In this document: in pieces, positions 10,405-20,870 of the stretch
How positions within the stretch are numbered: the stretch's first letter is position 1
Layout of the letters: each line of letters starts with the position of its first letter
Source: Macrocystis pyrifera
Lineage: Eukaryota; Sar; Phaeophyceae; Laminariales; Laminariaceae
NCBI GenBank assembly: GCA_031763025.1
Contig: JASSKH010000002.1
Coordinates: 13,261,468 to 13,325,467 of the forward strand
Length of the DNA stretch: 64,000 nucleotides
Reading direction: 5' to 3'
Notes under the pieces: model-generated
The model's database searches: none
Told to the model about the DNA's origin: nothing
Seen by the model: the letters and a program-made list of their open reading frames with translations, nothing else
Position numbers and translations under genes: made by a program

Positions 10405-11931
10405 GGAAACGGTCAAAGGGGGGTATAACCCCAGTTTTTTTGGCAAATTCGGGGGCATAGACAAACCATGCCCACTCCAGGTGCTCTCCTGTGCCCATGT
10501 CTGTCTCGAATACAATTCCGACGCGCTGGCGAGACACTCGCAATCCATGTCGAGCGCGCACACCCCACTACTTTTTTGTCACGTTTATGGGGGCAACGGG
10601 ACCCCGGCGCAGGAGGGGGCAAAAGGATCTCCCCTTTCAACTACAAGTTGGGGGGGGGGGGTACAACCCCGCAAGTCTAATAAATGTAACTACTACCCCC
10701 ACTTGATCACAATTCCCCCCCACTTGAATGAAAACACACGCTTTTTTTACCACTTCTGGCAGCCTCAAAAGTGACTAGGAGTATGCGTTTCCACGTCTCC
10801 GCCCAGAAGCCCAACTAGACCACAGGCAGAGCATCCACAAGTTGCGAGAAGTGGCATCATTGTCTCCGAATATCACGGCACTACAAAAACGAACAAATTT
10901 TCATTCATAAACGAAAATATATATACTTGCTTCTCAGAAAAATGATGGGATGATCGGAAGACAGATCATATCATAGGTCGTGCGTTGGGTGCTCGGTGCT
11001 TGGTTGATGGGTGCTTCGTTGTCGGACGGGAGGATGCCGGGTGCTCAGTGCTTGGTTGTAGGACGGCAGGAATGACTGGGACACGAGCATAAGGCACCAC
11101 ACTATTAATAGGAGGCAAACAGCACCAGTACTCGTTAACACCCGGAGAAAGTATCATACGCCGTAGCAGTCTGGTCTCGGGGATAGATAAGAGGGAACAA
11201 GGAGAAAGTCATCTCACAAGAAGACTAACGACCGTTTGTTGCGCCTTGTGCTCGTGTCACCATTCATCTTTCCCGTCCGACAACCAAGCACCGACCACCC
11301 GGCACCCTCCCGTCCGACACCCAAACACCCTAACAACCAAACACCGAGCACACATGATATGACCTTCCGATTATCCCGTCGAGTTTTTCTAACAAGGACA
11401 TGTGTAGTATGTATTCTGTCTTGCAAAAATATTTGATTTACGAATTTGTTGTGCAGTGATTTTTTCGGGGACAAATGATCATCACTACTCGCAACTTCTG
11501 GATGTTCTGCCCGTGGTCTCCTTGGGTTGTTGGGCGGAGGCGTGGATACACATACTTGTAATCGTTTTTGAGGATGTCAGAGGTGGTCAAAAAGGGGTAG
11601 CTTCTCGGTCAATTGGGGGGACATTGTGGTCAATTGGGGGTAGTAGATACATTTATTAGATTTGCGGGGTTGTAATCCCCCAACTTGTAGTCAAAAGGGG
11701 GGATCCCTTTACCTCCTTCTGCGGCGCGGTCCCGTTGGGCCCAAAAACGTGCCCGAAAAAAAAAACGAAGGGGTACGCGTGTTCGGCATGGACTGCGGAC
11801 GTCTCGCCAGCGAGTCGGAATTGCATTTGGGACAGGTTTGGGAACGTGAGAGCGCCTAGAGTGGGCGTCTTTTGCCTATACCCCTAAAATGGCCAAAGAA
11901 CCCGGGGGTGATCCCCTTTGACCATTTCCCT
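10405..11931. mobile_element. Element with long inverted arms (about 660 bp each)
   Basis: The left arm (10,405 to about 11,066) and right arm (about 11,272-11,931) are diverged reverse complements around a 200-bp centre. The ends are GGGAAACGGTCAAAGGGG and CCCCTTTGACCATTTCCC. Inner blocks include GGTGCTCGGTGCTTGG opposite CCAAGCACCGACCACC. A solitary arm lies at about 54,940-55,625. No transposase is seen, so a foldback or large MITE-like element is likely. Flanking bases show no clear target duplication. Short ORFs in the arms are conserved only as far as the DNA is. Confidence 0.65.
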
Positions 11932-12094
11932 GTTTAATACCAGGTACCATGTACCTGATGTGTATTAACAATGGAATAACAATAAAACAACAATGAAATA
12001 TAACAATATAATTAGCATTAAAAATATATGGTATTGAATCGAGATAACATAGTCAGAAATCAGAAATCATTACGCACATATAATCGGGAATTCA

Positions 12095-12240
12095 AAGCTG
12101 CACTCTGCGGGCGGCCGTACGCCGCCCGCTACGGTCGCTGGAGGGAGAACGGAAAAACGTGAAGCGGACAGAGGTCCATGATTTCGTGCGACTGGCAACT
12201 TGCAAATGACAAGAATTGCAGGGTTCAGAGGGAAACGATG
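12095..12240 (-). repeat. Isolated, diverged head of the 1.2-kb unit family
   Basis: TGCGGGCGGCCGTACGCCGC, then GAAGCGGACAGAGGTCCATG, matches the start of the tandem units at 20,858-25,249, where GCGGGCGGCCTACGCCGCCC leads to the same GCGGACAGAGGTCCATGA. Similarity fades after about 12,240. A CTCCCGGG-bearing TACAAG motif lies downstream at 12,300. Confidence 0.65.
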
Positions 12241-12886
12241 CCTGACTACTGTAATTATATGACACATGCAATATATATGCTACTGACGTACATACATATA
12301 TACAAGATTTCCCTCCCGGGTGGCACGTAACGATTCGACGAAACAACGCAATAGGAGGTGTCAAAAAGGTACTACTTCGAAGTACACCGGGTATGAAAAT
12401 ATCCAAACCTAGATGCACAGAGAAAGGTACGGTGGATTACATTTTCTTAGAGGGTGGTGCAAGAGACATGCCACAAAAATACTTGCTTATATGCTACTTC
12501 GAATTACCAGGCATATATGTGCCGGGTATACTGTACGTACATAGCGAGGAGACTGTCATACTTGCGTCTTGAAGGGGTTGAAAAATGATGCTATTCATAC
12601 TAACTAAGCAGTCCAAACTGAGACGACGAGAGATAAATAGCCCTACGACAGAGCAGTCATATAGACCCACCACCAGCAGCAGCAGAGAGGAGTACACAAT
12701 CTGCTGGTACGAGTATACTGGAGGAGTTGACATACTGTGCACCGGGGTTTTTTTCCGGCACCAAAGACAACAAACGACACTCACTTGTACTCGTGGTGAT
12801 GTTTGTGAGGGGGGCATACATATCATGGTTGTGCGGCTACGCACTTGTTTATTGCTGCAGCAGACCTGAACTACAGTACATAAAAG
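12241..12886. other. Unassigned stretch
   Basis: Holds a TACAAGATTTCCCTCCCGGG motif at 12,301 and a TACTTCGAAGTAC palindrome near 12,370. Open frames of about 90-115 codons occur on both strands, but none has a recognisable motif or coding-like composition. Confidence 0.35.
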
Positions 12887-13470
12887 TTGGTGCAGCAGTT
12901 ATTAGATACATACACAAGCAAACAGTACTTCTACGATCGTAGGAGCATTTTCTGCAAACAGAATACGCTTGAAGCTACACATGTTTGTTGTAGCAAAGAG
13001 TATGACACATTGTCCCAGTTACTCGTGCATCCAGCAGAAACAACCACCCGCTATATAACAGTAATTCGACCGTTTGAGCCAGCTTCGGCCAGCAGAGAGG
13101 GTGTGGCCGATCTGTCCCTGGCGGCTCACGACCAGACTTCAACAGCAGCAGGGGAGATATTTACGTACTGCATGAGGGCGCTGGCGAGCTACGATACTGC
13201 TCTGTGATGTGTGCGCGGTTATTGCATCATCACAATAGCTATCAGACGATATGACCTGGCTCTTGGACCGTTGGACTCATACAGCAGTGTTCACTGACAT
13301 TCCTACCTGGTACGGTAGTTAATATCGAGTCCGAATTACTTGCAGCAATTCGTGCTGCCAATACGACAAAATCAAAGATGTCCGGAGACATGTCAATCAA
13401 GGCAAAACGTGCGCTGTCAAGGGCGTGGGGCCGGTTGTTCCACATTCAAAACTAGTACTTTCGTGTATCT
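12887..13470 (+). CDS. Possible exons or gene remnant of unknown function
   Basis: Two adjacent plus-strand frames have mixed, protein-like composition without simple repeats. The first, ending at 13,207, contains SQLLVHPAETTTRYITVIRP and SLAAHDQTSTAAGEIFTYCM. The second, about 13,250-13,456, contains VNIESELLAAIRAANTTKSK and SIKAKRALSRAWGRLFHIQN. They lie in different frames about 60 bp apart, so they could be exons, a decayed gene or chance. Neither starts with a clear ATG. No family is recognised. Confidence 0.3.
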
Positions 13471-14056
13471 CAAGGTATGTCGCGGCAAAGTTGGTGTCTG
13501 TCGAGGAGCGAAAGTGCTGTCTCTTGACATCTTTGATCAAAATAACCCGCACGCGCAGCTAGCATTCCAGCTTCGAGTTTGGCCGCTCTGCATTTATACA
13601 GCAGGGCAGAAAGCTACTGCACAAAGGCCAAGGTATAAGTGTGAATGCCGGACCCTTCCCACGGGAGAGCTTTGAGCAAAGCCTACGGCCATGTAGCAGT
13701 ATCCCACAGCGAAGCGTACTGTCGTAGTTCACTCTACGCCGAACTAAAATTATTATTTTGAAAGCTCCTACTGCTGCAAGTTGCGAATATAGCACCAATA
13801 GCTTGGCAGTCCTGCCAAAGCTGCTCCCGAAAAGTAAAAGGTGAAAAGTTATCCCCACGAAGCGTCTCATCAGTGCTTATGAATCATGGTCGATGCCTAG
13901 CGAGAATCTAGCGAATGTCTACCAAAGGACCCAGCTGGCGACCGACCGCGCCAGACGAGTTCTTAGTCCTTTCTATACCATGCAAAATGGGCCGCCCGCA
14001 GAGCGCAGGTTTGTATCATCATACGCATCCACCAAACTCCTGAATGTGTACCTGGC
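13471..14056. other. Unassigned stretch
   Basis: No repeats shared with the rest of the window and no convincing gene. Frames of up to about 110 codons cross it on both strands with no motif I recognise. Confidence 0.3.
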
Positions 14057-14365
14057 CTATAGGACTGCTGCACATATGAAAACGTACATGTACCCGGTAT
14101 GATAAACACTGCGTATGTACGTACGTATGCAGACCTTTAATTGAGCTGCTGTTCTGCTGTAAGCGGGAATTCGTCTTGAAATTAGTGGAGGATCAGCCAT
14201 CTCGCTCAGTTTTGATGATATTTCGATTCTGGGTCGAGTTTTGAGCATCCTTTTTTTTGTCGGATAATTTGTCTTCTCTTGTTTATAGTATATTGAAATT
14301 AATCTGGGATCGGCTATGTCGCTCAGTTTGGACGGGATTTCGATTCTGAGTCTAGTTTTGAGCAT
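14057..14365 (-). CDS. ORF of 102 codons with an internal 41-residue repeat
   Basis: From an ATG at 14,365 the frame encodes two related segments: MLKTRLRIEIPSKLSDIADP, a Lys/Tyr-rich linker, then MLKTRPRIEISSKLSEMADP, each followed by an LIS triad. DNA blocks at about 14,170-14,250 and 14,295-14,370 repeat in step, about 123 bp apart, a multiple of three, so the frame survives. The downstream part (Tyr/Ala-rich) has no repeat. It may be a small repeat protein or a duplicated exon fragment. Function unknown. Confidence 0.3.
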   Translation of the reverse strand: MLKTRLRIEIPSKLSDIADPRLISIYYKQEKTNYPTKKRMLKTRPRIEISSKLSEMADPPLISRRIPAYSRTAAQLKVCIRTYIRSVYHTGYMYVFICAAVL

Positions 14366-14716
14366 TCACATTTCGACCTTTTTACCGGCCGTGGGTTTTT
14401 TTTTAGTCTTGAAGTTAGTGTTGTATTTTTATCTTGAAGTTAATGTGGGAAGATTTTTCTTCTACCTAGTGAGATACTAAAAACCGGCAAGAACGCAAAT
14501 AACGTAGAAGCGACAATTTGTTGTAGACTCCCTGAGAGCGTAGCGGGCCCTTGTAATCAAGTGAAAAAGCATACAAGGCAACTGTCAAGTCTACATACCT
14601 GGTGCGTAACAAATTCCGAATTATATTAAAATTTTAAAGAGCACTTTAAACTCACCACAACAACCCACCAACCGGGCATCCACCTCGTACATCTCACACA
14701 CACCCACTCACACCAA

Positions 14717-14911
14717 ATGCCAAGTACCACCAGGAAAACAACCACCACCACCGTGCTCGACACTGCCATCATAGATGCGTACCTAACGAGGGTGGTCGGC
14801 CAACCAGTCCCCACCCCCACCACCACCACCAGCACTAACCACCAACAACCACATCGACCGCAACCTCCTGCTCCACAGCACAGCAAGCAACACAACCACG
14901 AGAATGGCTAA
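14717..14911 (+). CDS. Thr/Pro/Gln-rich small ORF, 64 codons
   Basis: The ATG lies in a CCAAATGCC context about 95 bp after a TATATTAAAA box, and the leader between them is CA-rich like a 5' UTR. The product begins MPSTTRKTTTTTVLDTAIID and ends in a His/Gln/Pro-rich tail. The middle (DTAIIDAYLTRVVGQPVP) is ordinary protein-like sequence; the rest follows CCACCA triplets. It stops about 100 bp before the GTCCC minisatellite region. It could be a first exon cut off by repeats, or chance. Confidence 0.25.
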   Translation: MPSTTRKTTTTTVLDTAIIDAYLTRVVGQPVPTPTTTTSTNHQQPHRPQPPAPQHSKQHNHENG

Positions 14912-15009
14912 CGACCATACCCACAGAACAAGCAGTCAGCAGAACACCTCGAGCTGGCACGGCAACCGTTCTTGGAGCCTAGGTTGAAAGGTCTCAGAAG
15001 ACCTCGCCC

Positions 15010-15340
15010 GTTTGGTACGCGTATGTACCATTCCGTCCAGTCGAAAGACAAAAACCGTCAATATTAAAAATATATGTCCCGTCCCGTCCCGTCCTGGAAA
15101 AAATATATACCGGTCGAGTCCCATGGAGCAAAAACGTTCCGTCCCGCCATGAAAAACAAAAATCGATCTACCCTACGGTCCCGTCGCGTTGAGAATTTTC
15201 ACACCCACCGTCGCCCGTCCAGCCAACTACATGTTTCCTTATTGTACCGTCTCCTCCCGTCCCGTCTTCATTTTTTCCCCAAATATGTCAAAACAGTCCC
15301 GTGTGCCGTCCCGTCTCGAATATTACCAGCCATAGAAGTA
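15010..15340. repeat. GTCCCGTCCC minisatellite, second copy
   Basis: Contains CCCGTCCCGTCCCGTCC, AAAACGTTCCGTCCCGCC and CTCCTCCCGTCCCGTC. It lies directly before a 165-bp array, as at 9.88-10.24 kb, but on the other side of the array. Confidence 0.7.
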
Positions 15341-15888
15341 GCCTTGATTTTTTGTCCCCGGTTTGTTGGAGTTGGAAATATATCGGAATGCCTACGATGC
15401 CGGCTCAACGAACCTCATCCAATCAGTTATGGGGCCAGCGGGGTTGTGGTTTCCACACCGTGCGGGGCGGTATCGATCCGAAGGGCCGCCATTTGCGTCC
15501 CCAAGATGTCAGAGTTGCAGACAAATGGAAGGATGATTGATGCCGGGGTGGCACTCTATTCCCCGCGGGTGCTGTTGGTTCAACAAACGCCGGCCAATCA
15601 GTGATCAGCCAATGGGGTTGAGATTTCCACAACGTACGGGGAAGTATCGACCCGGGGGGTCACCATTTTCGACCCAGGTTCGTGGGAGTTGCACACGTAT
15701 GGAAGTGTTTATGATGTGGGGATGATACCCTATCGCCCCGAGGTGCGCGGTTCCTCAACGTTCCCCCAGGCATTCAGCGAATAGCCAGTGCGGTTGGGGT
15801 TTCCACACCATGTGAGGTAGTATCGACCCGAATATTCCCCGTTTTCGTCCCCGAGTTGTCGGATTTGTAAATGAATGCAATAATTGTA
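15340..15888. repeat. 165-bp tandem repeat, array 2 (left part)
   Basis: Three units with GGGTTGTGGTTTCCACACCG, GTATCGACCCGGGGGGTCAC and ATTTGTAAATG-type blocks. The array is interrupted at 15,889 by the 2-kb USP-like element and resumes at about 17,928. Confidence 0.85.
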
Positions 15889-15889
15889 G

Positions 15890-16189
15890 GGCAGGGCAGC
15901 CCTGCTGTTCCCTAGGTGTTACCATATAATAAAAGGTTGGACGGAGGTATGAAAATTCTCTCGCGACGTCGATATTTGCCACGTAGAATATTGCTTGTTT
16001 GAAGATGCTGCAGTTGCCGCTATTTCGAAGCAAAAAACCAAAACATAGCATCACAGTCGCATCGCGCAGATTGCGATGACCTCGACGTGTCGCGAACACA
16101 GCCTTACCAAATAAAACGCCGCAGTCAAGTCCAAGATGACAACAGGCATACACGTAGACTTTTCGCCAATGATCGTCACGTACATGCAC
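15890..16189 (-). CDS. Unknown ORF in USP-bearing element A, partial
   Basis: The minus-strand frame encodes HLGLDCGVLFGKAVFATRRG, then NSGNCSIFKQAIFYVANIDV. The same frame is longer and open in copy B (59,530-60,099), and the two differ by few residues. That suggests either coding or simply recent duplication. No family recognised. The plus-strand frame over the same bases is also open and similar in both copies, so strand is uncertain. Confidence 0.3.
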
Positions 16190-16649
16190 CCCGTAAACAA
16201 CACTCTGTCGACCGAACAGTTAACACAAATGTAGCTGCGCAGAACTCAAACGAAAGGCTGGACGCGCCGTGCAACATGTCTGCAAAATGCGTTCTAGCGA
16301 AAAGACGGAAACAAGAAGGCAGGCAGTCCCAATCGAGAAGAAATATCACACAAAAAATCAAAACGTTTCAACACACATGTGAAGAACACGTGAGACGCTC
16401 AAGGCGGCGGTACGTCGGAGTCGAGTCGGCAAGGCACAGCTGCGCTTCCCACGCCGTAGTGGCCAGGACTTCGGTAAGGCGGAGGCATGATGGGTCCTTG
16501 TCTAGTCACCTCGATTATCTCCGCGCATTCTTGGCTTGCGCGCTCATGGTTTGCGAGAACTACGGTATGGTGTCGTTTGTGCCTGGGCAACAGGCACGGT
16601 CATAGACTTTCGAAGGTAGACACACATATGCTGGAAACTATGATACCCG

Positions 16650-17054
16650 TCATAGTCGAAATCGTCGCAAGAGGTACTCCCCCCCGATGATGCAATCGAA
16701 GTTCAACCACCGCCCTCTCGAACGCAACTGGGTCACGAAATGGTTCGGAATGGAGCAGATGACAGCTACGAGGTAGTGCTCAACGCCTATCATGGAAATG
16801 GGTGACGGTGCTGGCGGCTCTCCGCCGTCCTCGTAGATGTCTACACGTGCAGACGCGAAGAAAACGCGATCTGGGGCGTTGTCCGCACACCAAGGAAGAA
16901 TCGACCATACGGATGTGCTGATGTGCCGGGCGCAGTTCTCGTCGCAGGGGGGGCACGGAGCAGGTCCAGGAAATGAGAAGTCCGAGGCGGCCCCGGTCAG
17001 GAACAAGGCATTGACTGCATCCTGGAGTGACGGGGGCGGTCCGTGCGGAATCAA
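16650..17054 (-). CDS. USP (peptidase C19)-like C-terminal segment, copy A
   Basis: A 134-codon open frame has the layout of the second half of a ubiquitin-specific protease. SLQDAVNALF (residues 9-18) resembles the helix before the zinc-binding insert. CPPC (34-37) resembles the CxxC pair. ISTSVWSILPW (45-55) is followed by a hydrophobic/basic strand. NHFVTQLRSRGRWLNFD (104-120) matches the H[FY]...R...W..[YF]D box that holds the catalytic His. USPs remove ubiquitin. The N-terminal Cys box is not seen, and there is no ATG at the start, so this is a remnant or one exon. By-eye assignment only. Confidence 0.4.
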   Translation of the reverse strand: MIPHGPPPSLQDAVNALFLTGAASDFSFPGPAPCPPCDENCARHISTSVWSILPWCADNAPDRVFFASARVDIYEDGGEPPAPSPISMIGVEHYLVAVICSIPNHFVTQLRSRGRWLNFDCIIGGEYLLRRFRL

Positions 17055-17927
17055 GACTGGTGCGGGATCTCGCCATCATGCATATTTGGATGCAGTTATC
17101 TCGATATGGCCATGCTCCTCGACACGGCAATCGGTAGTGTAGTTGCGAGTTGAATCCGAGAGCCGTCCGAGTGTACATGATACGAGCATGCCGTTCCACG
17201 ACGTCACCTGGCCATCCGCTGTTGGCGTGGAGTTGATCATCAGGTCGAAGGGTGATATGGAGAGGTCCGATCGAGACCCCGGCTGCTAAGCGGCAGCACC
17301 GTTGTTGACGTGGTAAATGTAAGTATCAAGAAAAGTACGTAGGAAGCACTTATTCGTACCATAGAATTTCCGCTTTTTCCTGTTTTGGTACTATAAAAAT
17401 TTGGGTTTGCCACTATAAGAAGTGGGTACCATAGGTTGCAGGTATCAAGAAGTCAGTATCACTGCAGTCTTGTTTCGATCAGCTGTGTAGGGTGTTAGAA
17501 GGGTAGGTTGTCTGTCGTCCAACGATTTTGAGGCGTTTCAGTCGATTCTCGTCCGCCTCAATGCCGGTCGAGCAACGTTTGCACAGCAAGATATAGGCGG
17601 TGTTTATGGTGTGGAGGGAAAGGACGACCGCAGGAACTATACTGCTACTACTACTGCTGTGCTCTCAAGTGGTTGCAGGGGACACCCTGCTACTACTGTG
17701 ACGCAGCTTTTAGGTCCACTATATACTTCAATGAAATTATGACGAGCTTGCCGATCCAAAATACCAACCGCGCAGCTCGAACAGCAGAGACGGCGGTGCG
17801 TGGTGGTGGTGCAGGCAAACGGTGGCGACAGCACGCACATGCGTACTGCTGTCCTCTCGATCGGCTGTGAGAATTGCACTGCCGCTCAGAACAGCAAAGG
17901 CGTACAGCAGTTTTTTTTTTCTGGTGG

Positions 17928-18261
17928 GGCGACGTCGACTCGGAGTAACTCGACTTTCATCACCGGGTTGTTAAAATTGTAGATGTATGGAGTAAATTCT
18001 GATCCGGGGATGGGACCCAATCGTCCCCGGGAGGCGCTGGCTTTGTTTACAAGCCCCGGCCAAGCAGGGATCGGCCCGTGGGGCTGGGGTTTCCCCACAG
18101 ATAGGGGCGGTTTCGACCCGGGTTTTTTTCTTTTGTCTCCGGGTCTTTGGAACCGTAGAGATACAGAGTAATTCCGACCTGGGGATCGGGCCCTATCATG
18201 TCCGGGTGTGGCGGGACCGCAGGGTTCTCTCGAGGGCGAACTCCCGCCGGGGCCGCGGCCC
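17928..18261. repeat. 165-bp tandem repeat, array 2 (right part)
   Basis: Resumes after the element with TTGTAGATGTATGGAGTAA, GATCCGGGGATGGGACCC and GGGGTTTCCCCACAG blocks. Two units, the second running into the 480-bp family copy. Confidence 0.75.
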
Positions 18262-18700
18262 CTCAATGGCCAACAGACCAGGGAGACATTGCTTGCACCA
18301 AGCGCGAAGCACCGTTAGGTGTTCGGCGAGCCGCATGCAGCGTGAGCTGCATCCTACCGAGAACCGCTTGTGAGGCGGACTTGAATATGGATGACAGCTT
18401 CAATGAGCGAATTTAATTTCCGATGAGGCCACTTCCAGAGACAGCAATGGGCTTACTATGTAACTGTCTCTCGGGCGCCTTATCATACACACTACGTGAT
18501 ACGATTATTCCTTGTGCGGAGTGAAGGTTTTCCACCCCACCCAAATGATCTCACTCCACCACCAGCTGTTACGAACCGCCAAACAAAAAAAGGCGGTACC
18601 CTGGCTGTCTAGATCAGGCAGTGTGCGGCATGTTTTACAGTGTCGGTTGGCAACGACACCAACCCAATCCAAAATATAGGGGGAGAGAGGCTCAGTCAAT
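18262..18700. repeat. 480-bp repeat family, copy 1
   Basis: Shares GACATTGCTTGCACCAAGCG, GTGTTCGGCGAG, CCACTTCCAGAGACAGCAAT, CACACTACGTGATACGA and a terminal CCAACCCAAT block with copies at 34,120, 34,635 and 57,670. It lacks the CATGCATGGCCG head of the others. No coding signal. Confidence 0.8.
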
Positions 18701-18763
18701 GGAATTAAGGCATGCAAACGCTCGGATTAATGCCATCGGGTAATACAAATACAAGCGCAAAAA

Positions 18764-18910
18764 ATGGCGAGATTCGCGTGCCATTCTTTTTCTTATTGGG
18801 CTGCGAAGACTGTAGATGGCGATCCATGTGCAATGTACTACCCTTCATACCAAAAAGCAAAACTGTTGGAACAGCTTTATAAAAAGCAGAAGCTTCTTAC
18901 CCATTGGTGA
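18764..18910 (+). CDS. Small ORF of 48 codons between repeats
   Basis: An ATG with A at -3 (AAAAAATGG) opens 48 codons, starting MARFACHSFSYWAAKTVDGD and ending YQKAKLLEQLYKKQKLLTHW. Composition is balanced and the C-terminal half forms a basic amphipathic helix. It lies in about 200 bp of unique sequence between the 480-bp repeat and the next 165-bp array. TTGGTGAGG at the stop could be a splice donor, making this a first exon. No family recognised. Confidence 0.3.
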   Translation: MARFACHSFSYWAAKTVDGDPCAMYYPSYQKAKLLEQLYKKQKLLTHW

Positions 18911-18949
18911 GGAACGTCGGCTTCACGAACTTCAGTCCACCAATGGCGT

Positions 18950-19900
18950 ACCCGGATATGGGGTTTCCACGCCGTAATGGGCGATACCGGCCGGGGGGAC
19001 ACTGTTTTCGTCCCCGGTTCATTGGAGTTGTGGATGTGGAACCTGGGTACGGGACCATATGTATCCTCCCAGCATGGCGCTGGCTCCACGAACCCCAGCC
19101 AATCAGCGATCAGTCGGTAAGTTGGGGTTTCCACACTGCGCGGGGAGATATGACTCGGGGGGTCGACATTTTCGTCGCTGGTTTGTTCCAGTTGTAAATA
19201 TAAGGAAGTGTTGGTGTTGCGAGGATGGTAACCTATCCTCCCCGGGTGCCGCTAGCTCAAATAGTGATATACCAGGTATCCAGTATGGTTGAGATTTACA
19301 CACCGTGCTGTGCAGTATCGACCTGGGGGTTCACCATTTTCGTCGCCGGTTTGTTGGAATTGTAACTATGCCCAAGTGTTCTTGATGCGGGGACGACAAT
19401 TTACCCTCCCTGGATGGTGCTGGCTTCGCGAATCTCACCCAATCAGTGATAGGGCCAGTGGGATTGAGGTTTCAACACCGTTCGGGGCGGTATCGACTCG
19501 GGGGGTTGCCATTTTCATCGCTGATTAGTCAGAGTTGTAAATGTATAGAAAGATTCAAGATCCGGAGATGGATTCTTATACTCCCCGCGTGTGGCGGAAT
19601 CTCTAAGCAATCATAACTAATCAGCTATGACCCAGCGGGGTTCGGGCTTTCACATTTTGCAAGACGGTATCCACTTGAGCAATCAACGCGCTCGTCCCCG
19701 TGTTGTCGCAGTTGTAGCTGTGTGGAAGGATTCATGATTTTGATATCGACCTTTGTCTTCCTCGGCTGGCGCTGGCTCCACGAACATCAGGCATTCCGTG
19801 ATAGCGTCAGTGGGGTTAGAGTTTCCACACCGTGCGGGGCGGTATTGACCCACGGATCACCTACAGTCACACCGTGGCACTGGGCCAAGGGATGGGTACC
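18950..19900. repeat. 165-bp tandem repeat, array 3
   Basis: About five and a half units with GGGTTTCCACACCG, GGGGCGGTATCGAC and CTCCACGAACCCCAGCC blocks. Unit length is 160-180 bp. One unit carries an exact TACCAGGTA at about 19,269 where the others have a shorter sequence. Confidence 0.85.
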
Positions 19901-19919
19901 AAGTTATGAGACATACAAG

Positions 19920-20870
19920 CAACAAACAACGTAAAAACTGACTAGACGTTTCGAGCTTGCACCAATCAAACGAGAGCTATGACTTACCGTATGACTTACA
20001 AAACGGCCGTGATTGGCCAACAGTGCCGTTACAACTGCTGCTGAGCACAAATATCGTATTGAGCGTGCTACGAGTACAACAACCAGGCTATTCCACATCG
20101 CTGCGGCCATGCCGCCCGGCAGCAGCAGCAGCAGGCAAAACCATGCGCGTGAGGTGGAACATCCGCAGCATACTCTATGGCTTGTTGCATGTACCGGAGC
20201 CTGCGGTGCATCACGGAGGATGGATAGACAGAGCTTGGGGTGCGGGCGCACGTATGTATCCCGACTCCCGACTACACCCACGACGACGACCAACAATAAC
20301 CGCCACCTGCTGTTGCCCAGCAGCAGTAACAGGCCCAACCAGCGCGTGAGGTGGCACATCCGCGGTGTACTCTTGGCTATTGTGCCAGTAGTTGCAAGTG
20401 TCGGAGCCTACGACCCGTCATAGAGAATAGATAGGCAGAGCTTGGTGTGCGGGGGCATGTATGTTTGTATCTCGACTCCCGAACACGCCAAACGATCAAC
20501 AACCAACTGCCACTCCTAATAGGCAAAACTGCGTGAGATGACACATCCGGGGTGTACTCTTGGCTACTTACTGCATACTGTACTTACTTGTAGTTGATGT
20601 GTCGGAGCCTACGATGCGTCATCGGGGATAGATAGGCAGAGCTTGGGGTGCGAGCGCATGTACGTATGTAGTGTATGTATCCCTACTCCCGACTACGCCC
20701 ACCACAACGATTAATAACCAACTGCTACCACACATATCTGCAAGAGGTGGGTGTGCTCTTGGCTACTGTACCTGTAGTTCCAAGTGCAGGAGTCTACGAT
20801 GCATCATCGAGGATAAATAGGCAGAGCTTGGGATGCGGGCGCACGTATGTATGTATGTACAAGGTTCGCT
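19920..20870 (-). repeat. 190-bp repeat array (four units), reverse orientation
   Basis: Units share GCGTGAGGTGGCACATCCGC, GGTGTACTCTTGGCTA, TGTCGGAGCCTACGA, AGATAGGCAGAGCTTGGGGT and a TATGTATCCCGACTCCCGA block. The first unit adds a 200-bp leader beginning near AACAACGTAAAAACTGAC. Forward copies lie at 25,250-25,680 and 61,680-62,735. An open frame of about 90-130 codons is kept in the leader of all three copies. Confidence 0.8.

Larger units (their letters stand above)
15889..17927 (-). mobile_element. USP-bearing repeat element, copy A
   Basis: A 2.04-kb unit starting GGGCAGGGCAGCCCTGCTG and ending at a T run plus CTGGTGG. It is closely similar along its whole length to 59,594-61,660, while the flanks of the two copies differ, so the edges are set by comparison. 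This copy sits inside a 165-bp repeat array, showing insertion. ORFs with protein-like content lie on the minus strand. I see no transposase, reverse transcriptase or terminal inverted repeat. Confidence 0.7.

Noticed and set aside
15060-15310. Possible coding region in the GTCCC minisatellite
   Set aside because: The open frame only reflects the absence of stops in the repeat unit.
17910-17927. T run at the end of the USP-bearing element as a LINE or SINE tail
   Set aside because: The T run would be at the 5' side of the coding strand, and no target duplication was found.
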